From: JAYKJB01 sp035284745 [NCBI: Candidatus Sericytochromatia bacterium]
Lineage (GTDB): Bacteria > Cyanobacteriota > Sericytochromatia > S15B-MN24
Length of the DNA: 64,000 nt
Reading direction: 5' to 3'
Assembly (NCBI GenBank): GCA_035284745.1
Contig: JAYKIL010000015.1
Coordinates: forward strand, 3,296 to 67,295
A program made the translations under genes and the position numbers. The notes beneath the pieces are model-generated. The model worked only from the letters and a program-made list of their open reading frames with translations. It was not told where the DNA came from and ran no database searches. Shown one piece after another: positions 1 to 8,708 of the stretch. Numbering within the stretch: position 1 is the first letter of the stretch; each line of letters begins with the position of its first letter.

Positions 1-1
1 T

Positions 2-667
2 GTGCGTCGCTTTCAGGCCTCCGCAGGCCTTCCGGCGACGGGCCGTGTGGAGGCTGCCACCTGGCAGGCGATCGCCGGGGCCCTCGTGTCTCGCGTGCCC
101 GTGCCGCCCGCGGTGTCTGAGTCTGAGTCCCGCGCAGGGGATCCTCACCAACGGCGTCGCGAATGGTTTTTTACACAGCAGCCCAGCAAATACAACCCCA
201 ATGAGGACGCGCCGGGCAATGGTAACTGTGGCCCGGCCTCAGCGACCATGGTGGCGCGGGCTTTTGGCAAGATTCAAATCACCCCCGCTGAAGTCGACGC
301 GGCCGTTGAGGAGACGCGCCGTCGAATGGGTGACTCACAGAGTGAGTATCAGGGCACCAGCATCGCGGGTATCGTTCGGGGTTTGAAGTCCTATGGCTTG
401 GATGCAAAAACGGTTTGGAATGTCACTTTGGATACGATGAAGCGTGAACTGGCGAAGGGGAGATTGGTGATCGCCCACGTGGTGCCTACATATTTACGGC
501 CGAATGCAACCAATGGACACTATACGGTGGTGACCGCGATTGAGAACGGGAAAGTTTATTTGAATGATCCTTCGGGGAGGCAGGGCCCCCTTGTGATTCA
601 GGAGTCTGCTTTTTGGAGTGCTGTTAAGCAGCGGGGGACGTTCGCGATGATTACGGCCGGACCCTAA
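2..667 (+). CDS. peptidoglycan-binding / C39-like cysteine peptidase, 5'-truncated by window edge
   Basis: Partial: the reading frame is open at the left edge, so the true start lies outside. The first 30 residues (VRRFQASAGLPATGRV...) are the end of a PG_binding_1 domain, the helical repeat that docks on peptidoglycan. After a short linker comes a C39-like papain-fold peptidase: the nucleophile Cys is in GNCGPASAT (about residue 76 of the visible part), the His in NGHYTVV (about 173), and the Asn/Asp of YLNDPSG (about 188-189) follows. This is the layout of secreted C39_2-type peptidases that act at the cell wall or on peptides. Specificity cannot be read. It converges with the subtilase gene and ends 8 bp from it. 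The family call is good; the biological role is inferred. Confidence 0.8.
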   Translation: MRRFQASAGLPATGRVEAATWQAIAGALVSRVPVPPAVSESESRAGDPHQRRREWFFTQQPSKYNPNEDAPGNGNCGPASATMVARAFGKIQITPAEVDAAVEETRRRMGDSQSEYQGTSIAGIVRGLKSYGLDAKTVWNVTLDTMKRELAKGRLVIAHVVPTYLRPNATNGHYTVVTAIENGKVYLNDPSGRQGPLVIQESAFWSAVKQRGTFAMITAGP

Positions 668-674
668 TGCCTGC

Positions 675-1922
675 CTAAAGCCCCAGCGCCCGCGCGGGGT
701 CGACGCGACCGTGCCCGCTGTAGGGGTCAAACCCGCTGCGAACAATGTCTTTGGCCGTCGAATACAAAACATCAGCCACTTGTGCTTGCGTGAGGGCAGG
801 GTTGTCGCTGCGCAGCAATGCGGCAGCCGCTGTGACGTGTGGGGCCGCCATGGATGTGCCACGCATCAGGCGATAGCCGGTTCCTCGTGCCGTCGGGAAG
901 GTCGACAAGATACTTTCGCCAGGCGCGGCCAGGTCGACCCAGTCCCCCCACGTCGAGAAACTAGCCCAACCGTCAATATCCGTCGAGGCAGCGACAGCGA
1001 TCACGCCGTCTTGGGCTGCCGGGTAATTGAGACCGTCATTCTTACCCGAGTTCCCGCTTGCTGCGACAACCACAACGTCTTTTTCCATGGCATAACGGAC
1101 CGCCTCCATCGTGGCTTCCCCAGGCAGGGGGGTGCCCCAACTGCAGTTGATGACTTTGGCCCCGTGGTCCACCGCCCAGACAATCGCTTCGGCGGTGATG
1201 CCTGCCGTAGAGTGACCGAACTGGTTGAAAATCTTGACGGGCAGAAGTTTACAGCCAGGGGCCAAACCTGCGATGCCGATAGCATTGTTGGTTCGTGCGC
1301 CTACGATGCCGGCGACGTGAGTTCCGTGCCCATAGGGGTCTTCAAGGCCTCCGGATTGCGGAGGGGTCACCGTGAGGTCCCAGCCAGGCACACACGCACC
1401 TTGTAAATCGGGGTGTCGGGCGTCTATCCCTGAATCGATGATGGCCACCACGCAATTGGGTGTGCCCGTTTGTTTGAGCCAAAAGCGATCCGCGTTCAGC
1501 GTGTGGTAGCTGTATTGTGCTGGCAATAGTGGGTCGTTGGGTCCGTAAGAGACGGTTCGGGCGATGGGGCGTGCTTTGATGTCTTGGCCATCGATCCTCG
1601 GTGCCCGCACGGGGTGATCGGCTTCCACCCACACGGCGCCGGGCGTCGTTTGAAGTGCGCGAAGCGGGGAAGCGCCTGCATACCGATGCATACCCGCCCC
1701 GATCGACCGGACATATCGCAGGCCGCTCTGTTGGGCGTATTTCGTGGGTGAAATTCCCGGTTTGAGTCGAATGATCCACTGTGTTGATGCGTTCGTGGTC
1801 ACGGCCGAGAATTCGGCAGGGGCTGGCGCGGGCAGGGGAGTCACAGCGCAGCCTTCCAGCGCTGCAAGGGCCGTTGCAACAAGGGTGGCCGTAAGGTGGA
1901 ACAGACTCGCCGCGATGCGCAT
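675..1922 (-). CDS. subtilisin-like serine peptidase (S8), lipoprotein
   Basis: A 415-residue secreted subtilase. A lipoprotein signal peptide ends at Cys25 (LEGC). Residues about 45-110 form an inhibitor I9-like propeptide (STQWIIRLKPG...). The catalytic triad is intact: Asp163 in AIIDSGID, His199 in YGHGTHVAG, Ser357 in RGTSMAAPHV, and Asn291 in AASGNSG for the oxyanion hole. The size and spacing match a plain extracellular subtilase without C-terminal extras. The ATG start at 1922 has only a weak AGAG upstream and follows an AT-rich stretch (about 1925-1965) that probably holds its promoter. It likely degrades proteins outside the cell, attached to a membrane; the two M14 carboxypeptidases in the window would finish the peptides. 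Confidence 0.93.
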   Translation of the reverse strand: MRIAASLFHLTATLVATALAALEGCAVTPLPAPAPAEFSAVTTNASTQWIIRLKPGISPTKYAQQSGLRYVRSIGAGMHRYAGASPLRALQTTPGAVWVEADHPVRAPRIDGQDIKARPIARTVSYGPNDPLLPAQYSYHTLNADRFWLKQTGTPNCVVAIIDSGIDARHPDLQGACVPGWDLTVTPPQSGGLEDPYGHGTHVAGIVGARTNNAIGIAGLAPGCKLLPVKIFNQFGHSTAGITAEAIVWAVDHGAKVINCSWGTPLPGEATMEAVRYAMEKDVVVVAASGNSGKNDGLNYPAAQDGVIAVAASTDIDGWASFSTWGDWVDLAAPGESILSTFPTARGTGYRLMRGTSMAAPHVTAAAALLRSDNPALTQAQVADVLYSTAKDIVRSGFDPYSGHGRVDPARALGL

Positions 1923-2147
1923 AATCTCTTTTTTTAAAAAAATTAACTTTTACTTAGTATAACAGAGGGGGTAGGACGGGGAAACCCAGTCGTGTTCTTC
2001 GGGTTGCGGTGACTTTATTTTGGGAGGTATGGCCATTTATTATCGAACCTGAAACAGAAAAACGAATTTCTCCTTTGTTTCTGGGAAAAATAAAACCGGG
2101 GGCATGCTTTCAAGCGGAGATTGGGTTGCGCGGGGCAGGAGATAGCA
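1923..2147. other. divergent intergenic region with AT-rich promoter-like core
   Basis: The 225 bp between the divergent subtilase and B-box genes. Positions about 1925-1965 are strongly AT-rich in a GC-rich neighbourhood, with a TTTTTTTAAAAAAA run and GTATAAC. This looks like the promoter core for one or both genes, but I cannot place convincing -35/-10 pairs. No ORF or strong hairpin is seen. Confidence 0.4.
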
Positions 2148-3242
2148 TTGTCAGCCAAGTGTTTTTATCATCCGCGTGTTGAGGCGGAAAAAAATTGCGA
2201 GGGTTGTCGGCTCTCCATTTGCGATAACTGCGAACAGGACGGTCTTTGTCGGGAGTGCCGCAACAAACGAAAGGCCATTGCCGACAGGAGGGCCCGTCTC
2301 GAAGGGACGTTGCCCGACACTCAGAATGCTGGCCCGGGCCTCCAGGAGGTGGCCGAAACTCCCAAAAGTCAATACGACCCCGAGAGGGTCGCCTATCGGA
2401 GCTCGTCCAAAGTTTATAAGGCGATGAAAGAGCCCTCGAAGGGGGCTGCTTTGGTGGCGGCTCTCACCGATACGCGGGTTGCTTTGACCTTGGGCTTGTT
2501 GATTGGCGTCGGTGTCTTGATATTTTTTGGCTCCGACTTCCTTCCGGCCTCTGAGCCGGACTATCCGACGCAGGCTGTCGCAACGCCCGATGCTGAACCT
2601 GAGATGTCCACCGATGCTGTGCAACAGCCTGAGCCGGTTGTCGCCGCATCACAGGCCGCTCCTGTCCCGGTCGCACCGCCACCTTCTGCAAATTCCGTGG
2701 ATCCGGTGGCCGCCCACATGGCGGGCCTGTGGGCGGCGGCGCGTCAGGATGCTGAGAAACAGACCCTTGTTTCGCGGGCGGTCGAGGCACAAGAAGATCG
2801 TCGTATGCTTCGTGAGCAGGCTGCTCTTCGTGCGTGGCAGCGTCGGCAAATTGCGATGGCGGAAGCAGAGAGCCGAAAGCATGCGGCTGAGTATGCTCGC
2901 GCGGCGGCTCAGGCCAGGGCCGCCGCACGTGCACGGCCCGCGGCACCTCTGCCGGTTGTGGCGTCCCCGCCTCCTGCCGTGGCAGGGGCTGCTGCTGCTG
3001 CCACTTTTTTGGGGAACGGGGCAACCGGGGGACCCGCGCGGGTTTCCTCGGCACCTGTTCTGAAACTGCTGTCGCTGAGCCAGGATTCCCAGCCCGTGCG
3101 GATCGCGTTGGCAAAGTCGGCCTCAGGGCTGCGTTATTCCTCGTCGCGAAAACGGGTGAATAAGAGACGTCGCGGGATGCTCCGCGTGGAAGACCCGTCG
3201 ATAGATGGACGCCTCAAGACACCCTTGGTGACTCAGTGGTAG
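2148..3242 (+). CDS. B-box-like zinc-finger membrane protein
   Basis: The TTG at 2148 is chosen because GGAGA lies just upstream and the protein then begins with the conserved domain; an upstream TTG at 2121 is possible. Residues 4-40 form a Cys/His-rich cluster (C-x2-H spacing in CFYHP, then CEGC, CDNC, CREC), like the short B-box-type fingers at the N-terminus of some bacterial membrane proteins, where a client or recruitment role has been proposed. A basic linker, one transmembrane segment (about 114-136, VALTLGLLIGVGVLIFFG) and a long Ala/Pro/Arg-rich coiled-coil-prone tail follow. The last codons overlap the next gene by 7 bp, so the two are translationally coupled. No enzymatic domain is seen and the function is unknown. 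Confidence 0.7.
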   Translation: MSAKCFYHPRVEAEKNCEGCRLSICDNCEQDGLCRECRNKRKAIADRRARLEGTLPDTQNAGPGLQEVAETPKSQYDPERVAYRSSSKVYKAMKEPSKGAALVAALTDTRVALTLGLLIGVGVLIFFGSDFLPASEPDYPTQAVATPDAEPEMSTDAVQQPEPVVAASQAAPVPVAPPPSANSVDPVAAHMAGLWAAARQDAEKQTLVSRAVEAQEDRRMLREQAALRAWQRRQIAMAEAESRKHAAEYARAAAQARAAARARPAAPLPVVASPPPAVAGAAAAATFLGNGATGGPARVSSAPVLKLLSLSQDSQPVRIALAKSASGLRYSSSRKRVNKRRRGMLRVEDPSIDGRLKTPLVTQW

Positions 3243-4498
3243 ATGAGGCAGGCCGACCTGATGGACCACGGGCTCCTTTCGAGTTGCCCCGTCCTCCGGT
3301 CAACGAGCGCACCGTTCCGCCGCTGCTTCACAGTCCCCCGCCGACAGCCTCGACGCCGAAAGGTGGATGGCTGCCCAGTCGTTTGGGGCCACTGAGCCCT
3401 GAGGATCCTTATGTGCACGCCTGGTTCGTTTTGATGGGGCTGACTTCTCGTGAGGCCCAGCCCGACGGCCTGACGTTGCGCCAAGTGGTTCGAAGCGCCC
3501 AATGTGAATTCTTTCGAGGCGCCGAGGAGGCCTTCCTTCAACACATGGTGACGACGGGAGATGTGGTGCGTCGAGAAGGCAGTGCACAACGCTATGTTGC
3601 AGGCGCCTTGGATAAGCGCCTGGCCTGGCATCTCGAGCAAGCGCTGCTCTTGGCCCCTGGTGAGCCGCTGTGGGTCGCCTTTATGGAGGCTTTGAACGCC
3701 CATGAACTTGAGGGAAAGCAGTATACCTGGAACCTTCTCCGGGAGGCTTTCGCCGCACTGGTTGAAGGTTTTCCCGGCTGGCCGCACAGCGTGAAAACCG
3801 ATGCACGGTTGTATGCGGAAAGGTGGCTTCCGCGTGTGGCGCGTGTGCGCCCGCCGATGCACCTGCGCGAGGAGGACGAATTGCTCAAATTGCGCGACGA
3901 GAATGCGTTGTTGCGGTCGCTGCTTGAGCAGGAATCGGTAGGCCAGCCGGTTGACGTTTTTGAGAAATCGTCCTTGGGGGGCAAGAAAGCCGAGTTACGC
4001 CGCCGGGTGGAAGAGCTCGAAGTTGAGTGCGTGAAGTTGACAGACTTGAATCAGGAACTCACCTGGGAGGTGGATGCGCTGGAGGCGGAGCTTGAAACGT
4101 TTGCACGCCCCGATGCGATGGAGGCTGTGGATGCTTTTTTGAGGGGCGAGGTCTCTGATTTATTGCCCGCTCACCTTCCTTCCGATGAGGTGCAAAGGTT
4201 GCGGGACTTGGTCGAGGACACCCGGGGGCCACGTTTCTTGCAGCGCGCATTTGCGGCGAAATTAGGAGCGATTTACCGCTCGCCACTCAGTTTTGTGCGC
4301 CTGACCTCCCAAGCGTTTGCAGGTTTGTCACATCCATTTGAAAGCCTGCATCGTGCGCGGGTGGGGGGCTATCGTATTGGTTTTGGCGTTTCAAAACGCG
4401 TCCCGACGATTCTGCACATTGGTTTGCGCGATCACTTCTACGCGACGTTTTTTGTTCGCCTGGATGCCTGGAGCGGCCGGATGAGAGGGTCCCTTTAA
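3236..4498 (+). CDS. coiled-coil protein with RelE/ParE-like C-terminus, function unknown
   Basis: A 420-residue cytoplasmic protein whose GTG start overlaps the stop of the B-box gene. The N-terminal third is Pro-rich then mixed helical. Residues about 215-290 are a heptad-type Glu/Leu-rich coiled coil (EEDELLKLRDENALLRSLLEQE region and onward). The last 80 residues resemble the core of RelE/ParE-superfamily toxins: a hydrophobic-helix segment, then HRARVGGYRIGFGV, a short strand, and ILHIGLRDHFY, which matches the RVGdYRIiY...vlrvGhRrdvY pattern of that fold. No antitoxin is adjacent. The C-terminal resemblance is my reading of a short pattern and the rest is unclassified, so the domain may be a structural relic rather than a nuclease. 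Confidence 0.6.
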   Translation: MVDEAGRPDGPRAPFELPRPPVNERTVPPLLHSPPPTASTPKGGWLPSRLGPLSPEDPYVHAWFVLMGLTSREAQPDGLTLRQVVRSAQCEFFRGAEEAFLQHMVTTGDVVRREGSAQRYVAGALDKRLAWHLEQALLLAPGEPLWVAFMEALNAHELEGKQYTWNLLREAFAALVEGFPGWPHSVKTDARLYAERWLPRVARVRPPMHLREEDELLKLRDENALLRSLLEQESVGQPVDVFEKSSLGGKKAELRRRVEELEVECVKLTDLNQELTWEVDALEAELETFARPDAMEAVDAFLRGEVSDLLPAHLPSDEVQRLRDLVEDTRGPRFLQRAFAAKLGAIYRSPLSFVRLTSQAFAGLSHPFESLHRARVGGYRIGFGVSKRVPTILHIGLRDHFYATFFVRLDAWSGRMRGSL

Positions 4499-4512
4499 GA
4501 CGGCGAAAAAGG

Positions 4513-4553
4513 GTCGCGGCGTGGAAGACCACCGTCATCGCGAGCTTTTTTTT
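4513..4553 (+). terminator. probable rho-independent terminator
   Basis: Nested stem TCGCG/CGCGA (4514-4518 with 4539-4543) around GTGG/CCAC (4521-4524 with 4529-4532), followed by eight T at 4546-4553. It sits between the convergent coiled-coil and LysM genes. The stem is short and interrupted, so strength is uncertain. Confidence 0.45.
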
Positions 4554-4561
4554 ACACGGTC

Positions 4562-5167
4562 TTATTCTAACGGCGTGCTCTCAGGCCCTCGAATTTTAAC
4601 GGCCCAGGACGGCGCTGTATGCACAACGGCAAGCGTTGGTTCGTCATCAGGCGCGATGGCGTATCCCCGCGTGACTTTGGCGACCGCGTCGGGCGGAGCA
4701 CCCTCCAGCGGACGGGTGACAAATACCCAATCGTCGCCATATTGCTGTTGCAGAGCGCGCCACGTTTTTTCTGCCCAGCCTTCGGGCGGGGAAACCTTGC
4801 TGGCGGGGGGAACATGCAGCACCATACCTGGTCGTAAAATTTTCTTTTCAATCCCTGGGTTGGCTGCGATCAGCCAATCCATTTTGTTGGCTGAACCGTA
4901 GAATCGAACGGCGATCGCCCAGAGCGAATCTCCCGGCAGTACGCGGGTGGTGGGGGTCTCTTTCGGTACATTGGCAAGCTCTTTAAGCCAGGAGAGTCTT
5001 GCTGCGCCCCGTATGACGCGCTTGTTGGCGTTAATGGGGGCCATCAGAAATTGTTTGGCCGCAGGGGCACGGGATGTTTGCGCTGCAACAGGCAGGCCTT
5101 GGTATCCAATGGCCGCGAATAGCAAAATGGCACCTACAATCGGCATGGACATTCTGTTCCTCGTCAT
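4562..5167 (-). CDS. LysM-domain exported protein
   Basis: A 201-residue protein with an N-terminal signal or anchor (IVGAILLFAAIGYQGLPVAAQ). One LysM domain spans about residues 78-130: TRVLPGDSLWAIAVRFYGS, WLIAANPGI, ILRPGMVLHVPP, the GDSLW/IxxxNP/LxPGxxL signature of the peptidoglycan-binding fold. The remaining C-terminus has no motif I recognise (EGWAEKTWRALQQQYGDDW). It overlaps the upstream SPFH gene by 4 bp, so the pair is one transcription unit and probably serves the envelope. It may localise the SPFH protein or act alone as a wall-binding protein; the sequence does not decide. Confidence 0.8.
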   Translation of the reverse strand: MTRNRMSMPIVGAILLFAAIGYQGLPVAAQTSRAPAAKQFLMAPINANKRVIRGAARLSWLKELANVPKETPTTRVLPGDSLWAIAVRFYGSANKMDWLIAANPGIEKKILRPGMVLHVPPASKVSPPEGWAEKTWRALQQQYGDDWVFVTRPLEGAPPDAVAKVTRGYAIAPDDEPTLAVVHTAPSWAVKIRGPESTPLE

Positions 5168-6072
5168 CGGTTCTTCGCCATTCCCGGTTTTTGTCCGTCT
5201 TCAAGGAGCAGTTCATTGAGGTTATATAAGTTGTTGGGCGGCAAAACCAGTCGCAACTTATCGCTCAGTTTGTCGACGTACATCTTGCGAATGAGCCGAT
5301 CCGTCAACGACTGGGCCACTTGTTGGTTGGCTTTCGCCTCTGCTTGTGCACGGATAAGCCGGGCCTTTGCGTCTGCCTCGGCTGCAACAACGGCCGCTCG
5401 ACCGTTTGCTTCTGCCTCGACAATCCTCTGGCGGGCCGCCGTCCGGGCGCGTTCAAGATCGTTTTCAGCGCGGGTTTTGTCTGATATCGCCTTTGCGATT
5501 TCATCCGGCAAGTAAACGGCGCGGATGAGAACGGCCTGAAGATCGATGTGGTCCGTTCTCATGGTTTTCCGCAAGTGTTCGAGGGCCATCAATTCGACTT
5601 TTCTCCGCCCGTCACCTGAAATAGCTTCATTGAGGGGTAAAGAGGCGATGGCAGTCGCCAGTGCTGCTTTGAAACGACTGCGGAAATACCTTTCGATGAT
5701 GGCGTCGAAGGGAAGGCCGTAGCGCTGGTACAGGGGCACAACATCGCTCTTGCTGCGAATGAGAAACTCGACCGAGGCATCGACAACGAATGTTTGCCCT
5801 TCGAGAGAGTTGACGCGAACCGCATCATCTTGATTCGAGCGGAGATGTTCGCCCCCGCGAACCATCACGTATTGTTGCAAAATCATGGGGAACTCAATGA
5901 TGTGCTCCCGCAGCGGCGTTGCAATTCGAATACCTGGGTCATACACGTGTTTGATCTCGCCCGAAAAATCGTCGACGAGTAATCCTACGTGGCCTTGGCG
6001 TACGTACGATACGCAGCCTGCATTGGTTGTCACGGTGATGGCCGCCAATAAACCCAATAGGTGATTTCGCAC
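5164..6072 (-). CDS. SPFH/Band 7 (prohibitin-like) lipoprotein
   Basis: The GTG at 6072 is preferred to an upstream in-frame start because AAAGGAGG lies 7 nt before it; this gives 302 residues. A lipoprotein signal ends at TNAGC, replacing the usual SPFH transmembrane anchor. The core (about 25-190) has the Band 7 pattern: VRQGHVGLLVD, YDPGIRIATPL, the modified-residue strand QTFVVDASVEFLI, and DLQAVLIRAVYLPDEIAKAI. A long Ala/Glu/Arg-rich coiled coil follows (about 195-260), typical of SPFH oligomers. Such proteins build membrane-associated scaffolds or cages around other membrane proteins. The only partner visible is the LysM gene, overlapping by 4 bp. Confidence 0.87.
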   Translation of the reverse strand: MRNHLLGLLAAITVTTNAGCVSYVRQGHVGLLVDDFSGEIKHVYDPGIRIATPLREHIIEFPMILQQYVMVRGGEHLRSNQDDAVRVNSLEGQTFVVDASVEFLIRSKSDVVPLYQRYGLPFDAIIERYFRSRFKAALATAIASLPLNEAISGDGRRKVELMALEHLRKTMRTDHIDLQAVLIRAVYLPDEIAKAISDKTRAENDLERARTAARQRIVEAEANGRAAVVAAEADAKARLIRAQAEAKANQQVAQSLTDRLIRKMYVDKLSDKLRLVLPPNNLYNLNELLLEDGQKPGMAKNR

Positions 6073-6206
6073 GGAGATTCCTCCTTTCGCTTCCACAACC
6101 GCCGATCGCGTACCCTGTTACGGGGCAGGGTAAACGGGGTGGAGCCTCTTACCGTGTCGTTTTCAAGCACAGTCAATGGGGTATTGAACGAGGCAGGGGG
6201 CGTTGG

Positions 6207-7136
6207 ATGATGCTTTTTGAAAGAGACCGGACCCGGCCCGTGAGGCCTGGATTCACCCTGATTGAAGCTCTGGTGGCGGCACTCGTACTGGTCGTTTCGT
6301 TGATGGCGCTTGGCGGGTTGGTGGCCGGGGTGACGCGGAAAAGCAGGACTCCGGATGATTTGGGTCGCGCTGCGTGGTTTGCGGCGGAGCGAATGAGCTA
6401 CTTCCGGTCGCAGTTGGGGCAACGATCGTTGGGTCGCAGTGATGGCACCGTTTCTGGTTTCGTAGCGGCGGGGGGAACTTACTATCCTCCGCCTCCGGAT
6501 TCGCGCCTGTTAGACCGAAATACGGTGCAGGCATATCACAATTTGGCGGCGAACCGCAGACCGGCTTTGTTGGTGCGCGAATATCTGTACGATACCCCCG
6601 ATTTGGGCCGGGCCGTTTTGGAGGGCAACGTTTCGGGGGATATGCCGAGACGGCGAGCGTGGGTTCCCAATCAGCGCTTCGCTGTCAACGAGATACCATT
6701 GACCCCTGCCATTTTGAGGGAGGGGGCGAATACGTTCGGGGTGACGAGGGTCTTCGCCAACCCCATCGATGAGGCCGAGCCGCCCGCTCCTGAGAATCAC
6801 CCTGATGGAACCGTGGCCATTCCTGCGCCTCGGGCCAACGACCATTTGAGAGGCCGCACCTTTCCGATGACAGAACCGGCGTTACGCTTTGTGCGCGAGG
6901 TATGGTTTCAGACCATGCACCCGTTATTTCCGGCCGGGCCTGCGGGGGGGGTGCCAGCCTTTGCTCCTCGCTTTGTTCCGTCGCCCCCATATGGTGTTGT
7001 TTTGACCGTGCGTGTTTTTCTGCGCAATCCGCGCGTGCGGCTTTATTCTCCGGTCGCGGTGGATGCGGGGACGGGGCCCGGGTTTGACCCTCGCCGGCCG
7101 TTGGCTGAATTGGTGGGAATGGTGGGCTTCCAATGA
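6207..7136 (+). CDS. type IV prepilin-like minor pilin (PilV-like)
   Basis: Begins with a short basic leader and a class III prepilin cleavage site: RPGFTLIEALVAALVLVVSLMA, cleaved after the Gly, with Glu at mature +5 and a long hydrophobic N-terminal helix. The body (about 270 residues) is not similar to anything I can name but has the beta-rich, Pro/Arg-rich look of minor pilins. It is the first gene of a three-gene unit and overlaps the next gene by 4 bp. In other bacteria PilV/PilW/PilX-type minor pilins prime pilus or type II pseudopilus assembly. The prepilin peptidase and assembly ATPases are not in this window. Confidence 0.82.
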   Translation: MMLFERDRTRPVRPGFTLIEALVAALVLVVSLMALGGLVAGVTRKSRTPDDLGRAAWFAAERMSYFRSQLGQRSLGRSDGTVSGFVAAGGTYYPPPPDSRLLDRNTVQAYHNLAANRRPALLVREYLYDTPDLGRAVLEGNVSGDMPRRRAWVPNQRFAVNEIPLTPAILREGANTFGVTRVFANPIDEAEPPAPENHPDGTVAIPAPRANDHLRGRTFPMTEPALRFVREVWFQTMHPLFPAGPAGGVPAFAPRFVPSPPYGVVLTVRVFLRNPRVRLYSPVAVDAGTGPGFDPRRPLAELVGMVGFQ

Positions 7137-8698
7137 GGCGCCGGGGCTTTACGCTGATAGAGGTATTGGTGGGTGCTGTAATTGGCACCGTGGTGATGGG
7201 GCTTGCGATTGAAAGCTTTAGCCAGTTGATGAGAGCCCTGGCCCAGGCGCGCTCTCGCACTGAAGCCAGTCGTTATGCCACCAATGGCCTCGGTCGCCTG
7301 AGTGAACTGGTGCGCCGAGGGAATATTTTTTTCTACGCCGCCCGGCCGATGCAAACCCAGGTCGCCGTGGTGTCAGGACGAGCGGACGCCCCTGCCCCGA
7401 GGGCTGCTTTGCCTGGTTCGCTGGAAGATTTGGGCAGGGTGGGGCCCACGTTTCAAATACCGGTGAATGACGCTCTGCGTACGGAACCGAGTGCGTGGAT
7501 TTCATCTCCATCCACTTCCAAGCGCTCGTTCCGCTTCACGTTCCCGACAGGCGATCGTGCGGGCGGAGGGGAACCCAGTTTCTCCTTACGCATTGCTCCG
7601 GCGAAAAACACGGCGGATCCGACGCTGAACAGATTTCCGGGGCCATTGGCTTACTTTGCAGAGGCGGAGTTTATTCGAACCAAGACGGGAGATACTTCCA
7701 ATCCGTATGCTCTGTTGCCGCGCAGTTGGACATTTTACGTGCTGTACTTGGCGCCGATGCGTCTGCCACCGAACGATGCGAATTGGTCGATGCCGCGAGA
7801 GCCGCGCGATCATTTCCCAGCGCCAATCCCCGCGGGAATCTCTCCCGCTCGAACCGCGGTGCCCTACGAATTGCGCCTGTTGACCATCCCAGGGGTGAGG
7901 GCCGGCGCATCTCAAACGGGGGCCTATACCGTTACAACCGCTGACACGGGCCTTGCGACTCACCAGGCGACCTACGACCCTGAAGTGGGGCGGGTTTTGG
8001 CACCGGGTGCGACCTTGCCTGATCAGGCATTTTTTCTTGAGCCACCGTTCGATTATGACGGACGCACGGCGAACGGGCGTGCGAATTATGACCCTGTTCC
8101 GGTGCGCATGACGGATCCACCGGCGGCGCGACTGGACCCGAACAGTCTGAACAATCTGTTTCGCTTTCAGGCAGCGGCCGGGGTGACGACCGCCCGGCCT
8201 CCCTCTGGTCCGCGGATTGCGGGGGAAGGCCTACACTCTAATTTTGGGATGTTAGGCAATGATCCTCCGACCGAACAGGCTCTTCAGGTTCGCCCCGGAG
8301 CGCCCGTGCCCACGGATGTGCTTTTGGTCCCGTACATAGACCCGGACGCTTATCCTGGGACGTCTTGTCGCTTCGTAAACAACTTGCATTCACCACCCGC
8401 TGCCGCTGGGGTGGATGGGACCATTCCGTTGGGGGGCGGTCGTTTTTATCATCGCTACATCGAGATGAATGGGCCCGGGTGCGATTACCTGGAAAATCGT
8501 GTCTTGACGCTGCGAGGGGACCCCGGGAGCACCTCTTTTGAGCTGGGAGCTTATGGAACCGTGCCGTCTCGCGCCTTGATTAGCGTGACAACACGGTATC
8601 GCTCCCGTCGCGATGTTCCGTTTCAATTTGCAACGCTCCAGACCGAGGTTTCATTAGATGGACTTGCTCAATACGCGCGTTTGCGTTCAGCGCCGTAG
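7133..8698 (+). CDS. type IV prepilin-like minor pilin (PilW-like)
   Basis: A 521-residue protein starting MRRRGFTLIEVLVGAVIG: basic leader, Gly cleavage site, Glu+5 and a hydrophobic helix to about residue 28. It is far longer than a major pilin (about 150 residues), in keeping with PilW-type minor pilins that carry a large C-terminal head. The head has no motif I recognise and is rich in Pro, Gly and Arg. Its ATG overlaps the previous stop (ATGA). The third gene starts about 10 nt after its end, so it is the middle of an operon. Surface role or pilus-tip role is an inference. Confidence 0.82.
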   Translation: MRRRGFTLIEVLVGAVIGTVVMGLAIESFSQLMRALAQARSRTEASRYATNGLGRLSELVRRGNIFFYAARPMQTQVAVVSGRADAPAPRAALPGSLEDLGRVGPTFQIPVNDALRTEPSAWISSPSTSKRSFRFTFPTGDRAGGGEPSFSLRIAPAKNTADPTLNRFPGPLAYFAEAEFIRTKTGDTSNPYALLPRSWTFYVLYLAPMRLPPNDANWSMPREPRDHFPAPIPAGISPARTAVPYELRLLTIPGVRAGASQTGAYTVTTADTGLATHQATYDPEVGRVLAPGATLPDQAFFLEPPFDYDGRTANGRANYDPVPVRMTDPPAARLDPNSLNNLFRFQAAAGVTTARPPSGPRIAGEGLHSNFGMLGNDPPTEQALQVRPGAPVPTDVLLVPYIDPDAYPGTSCRFVNNLHSPPAAAGVDGTIPLGGGRFYHRYIEMNGPGCDYLENRVLTLRGDPGSTSFELGAYGTVPSRALISVTTRYRSRRDVPFQFATLQTEVSLDGLAQYARLRSAP

Positions 8699-8708
8699 GA
8701 GGATGGAT

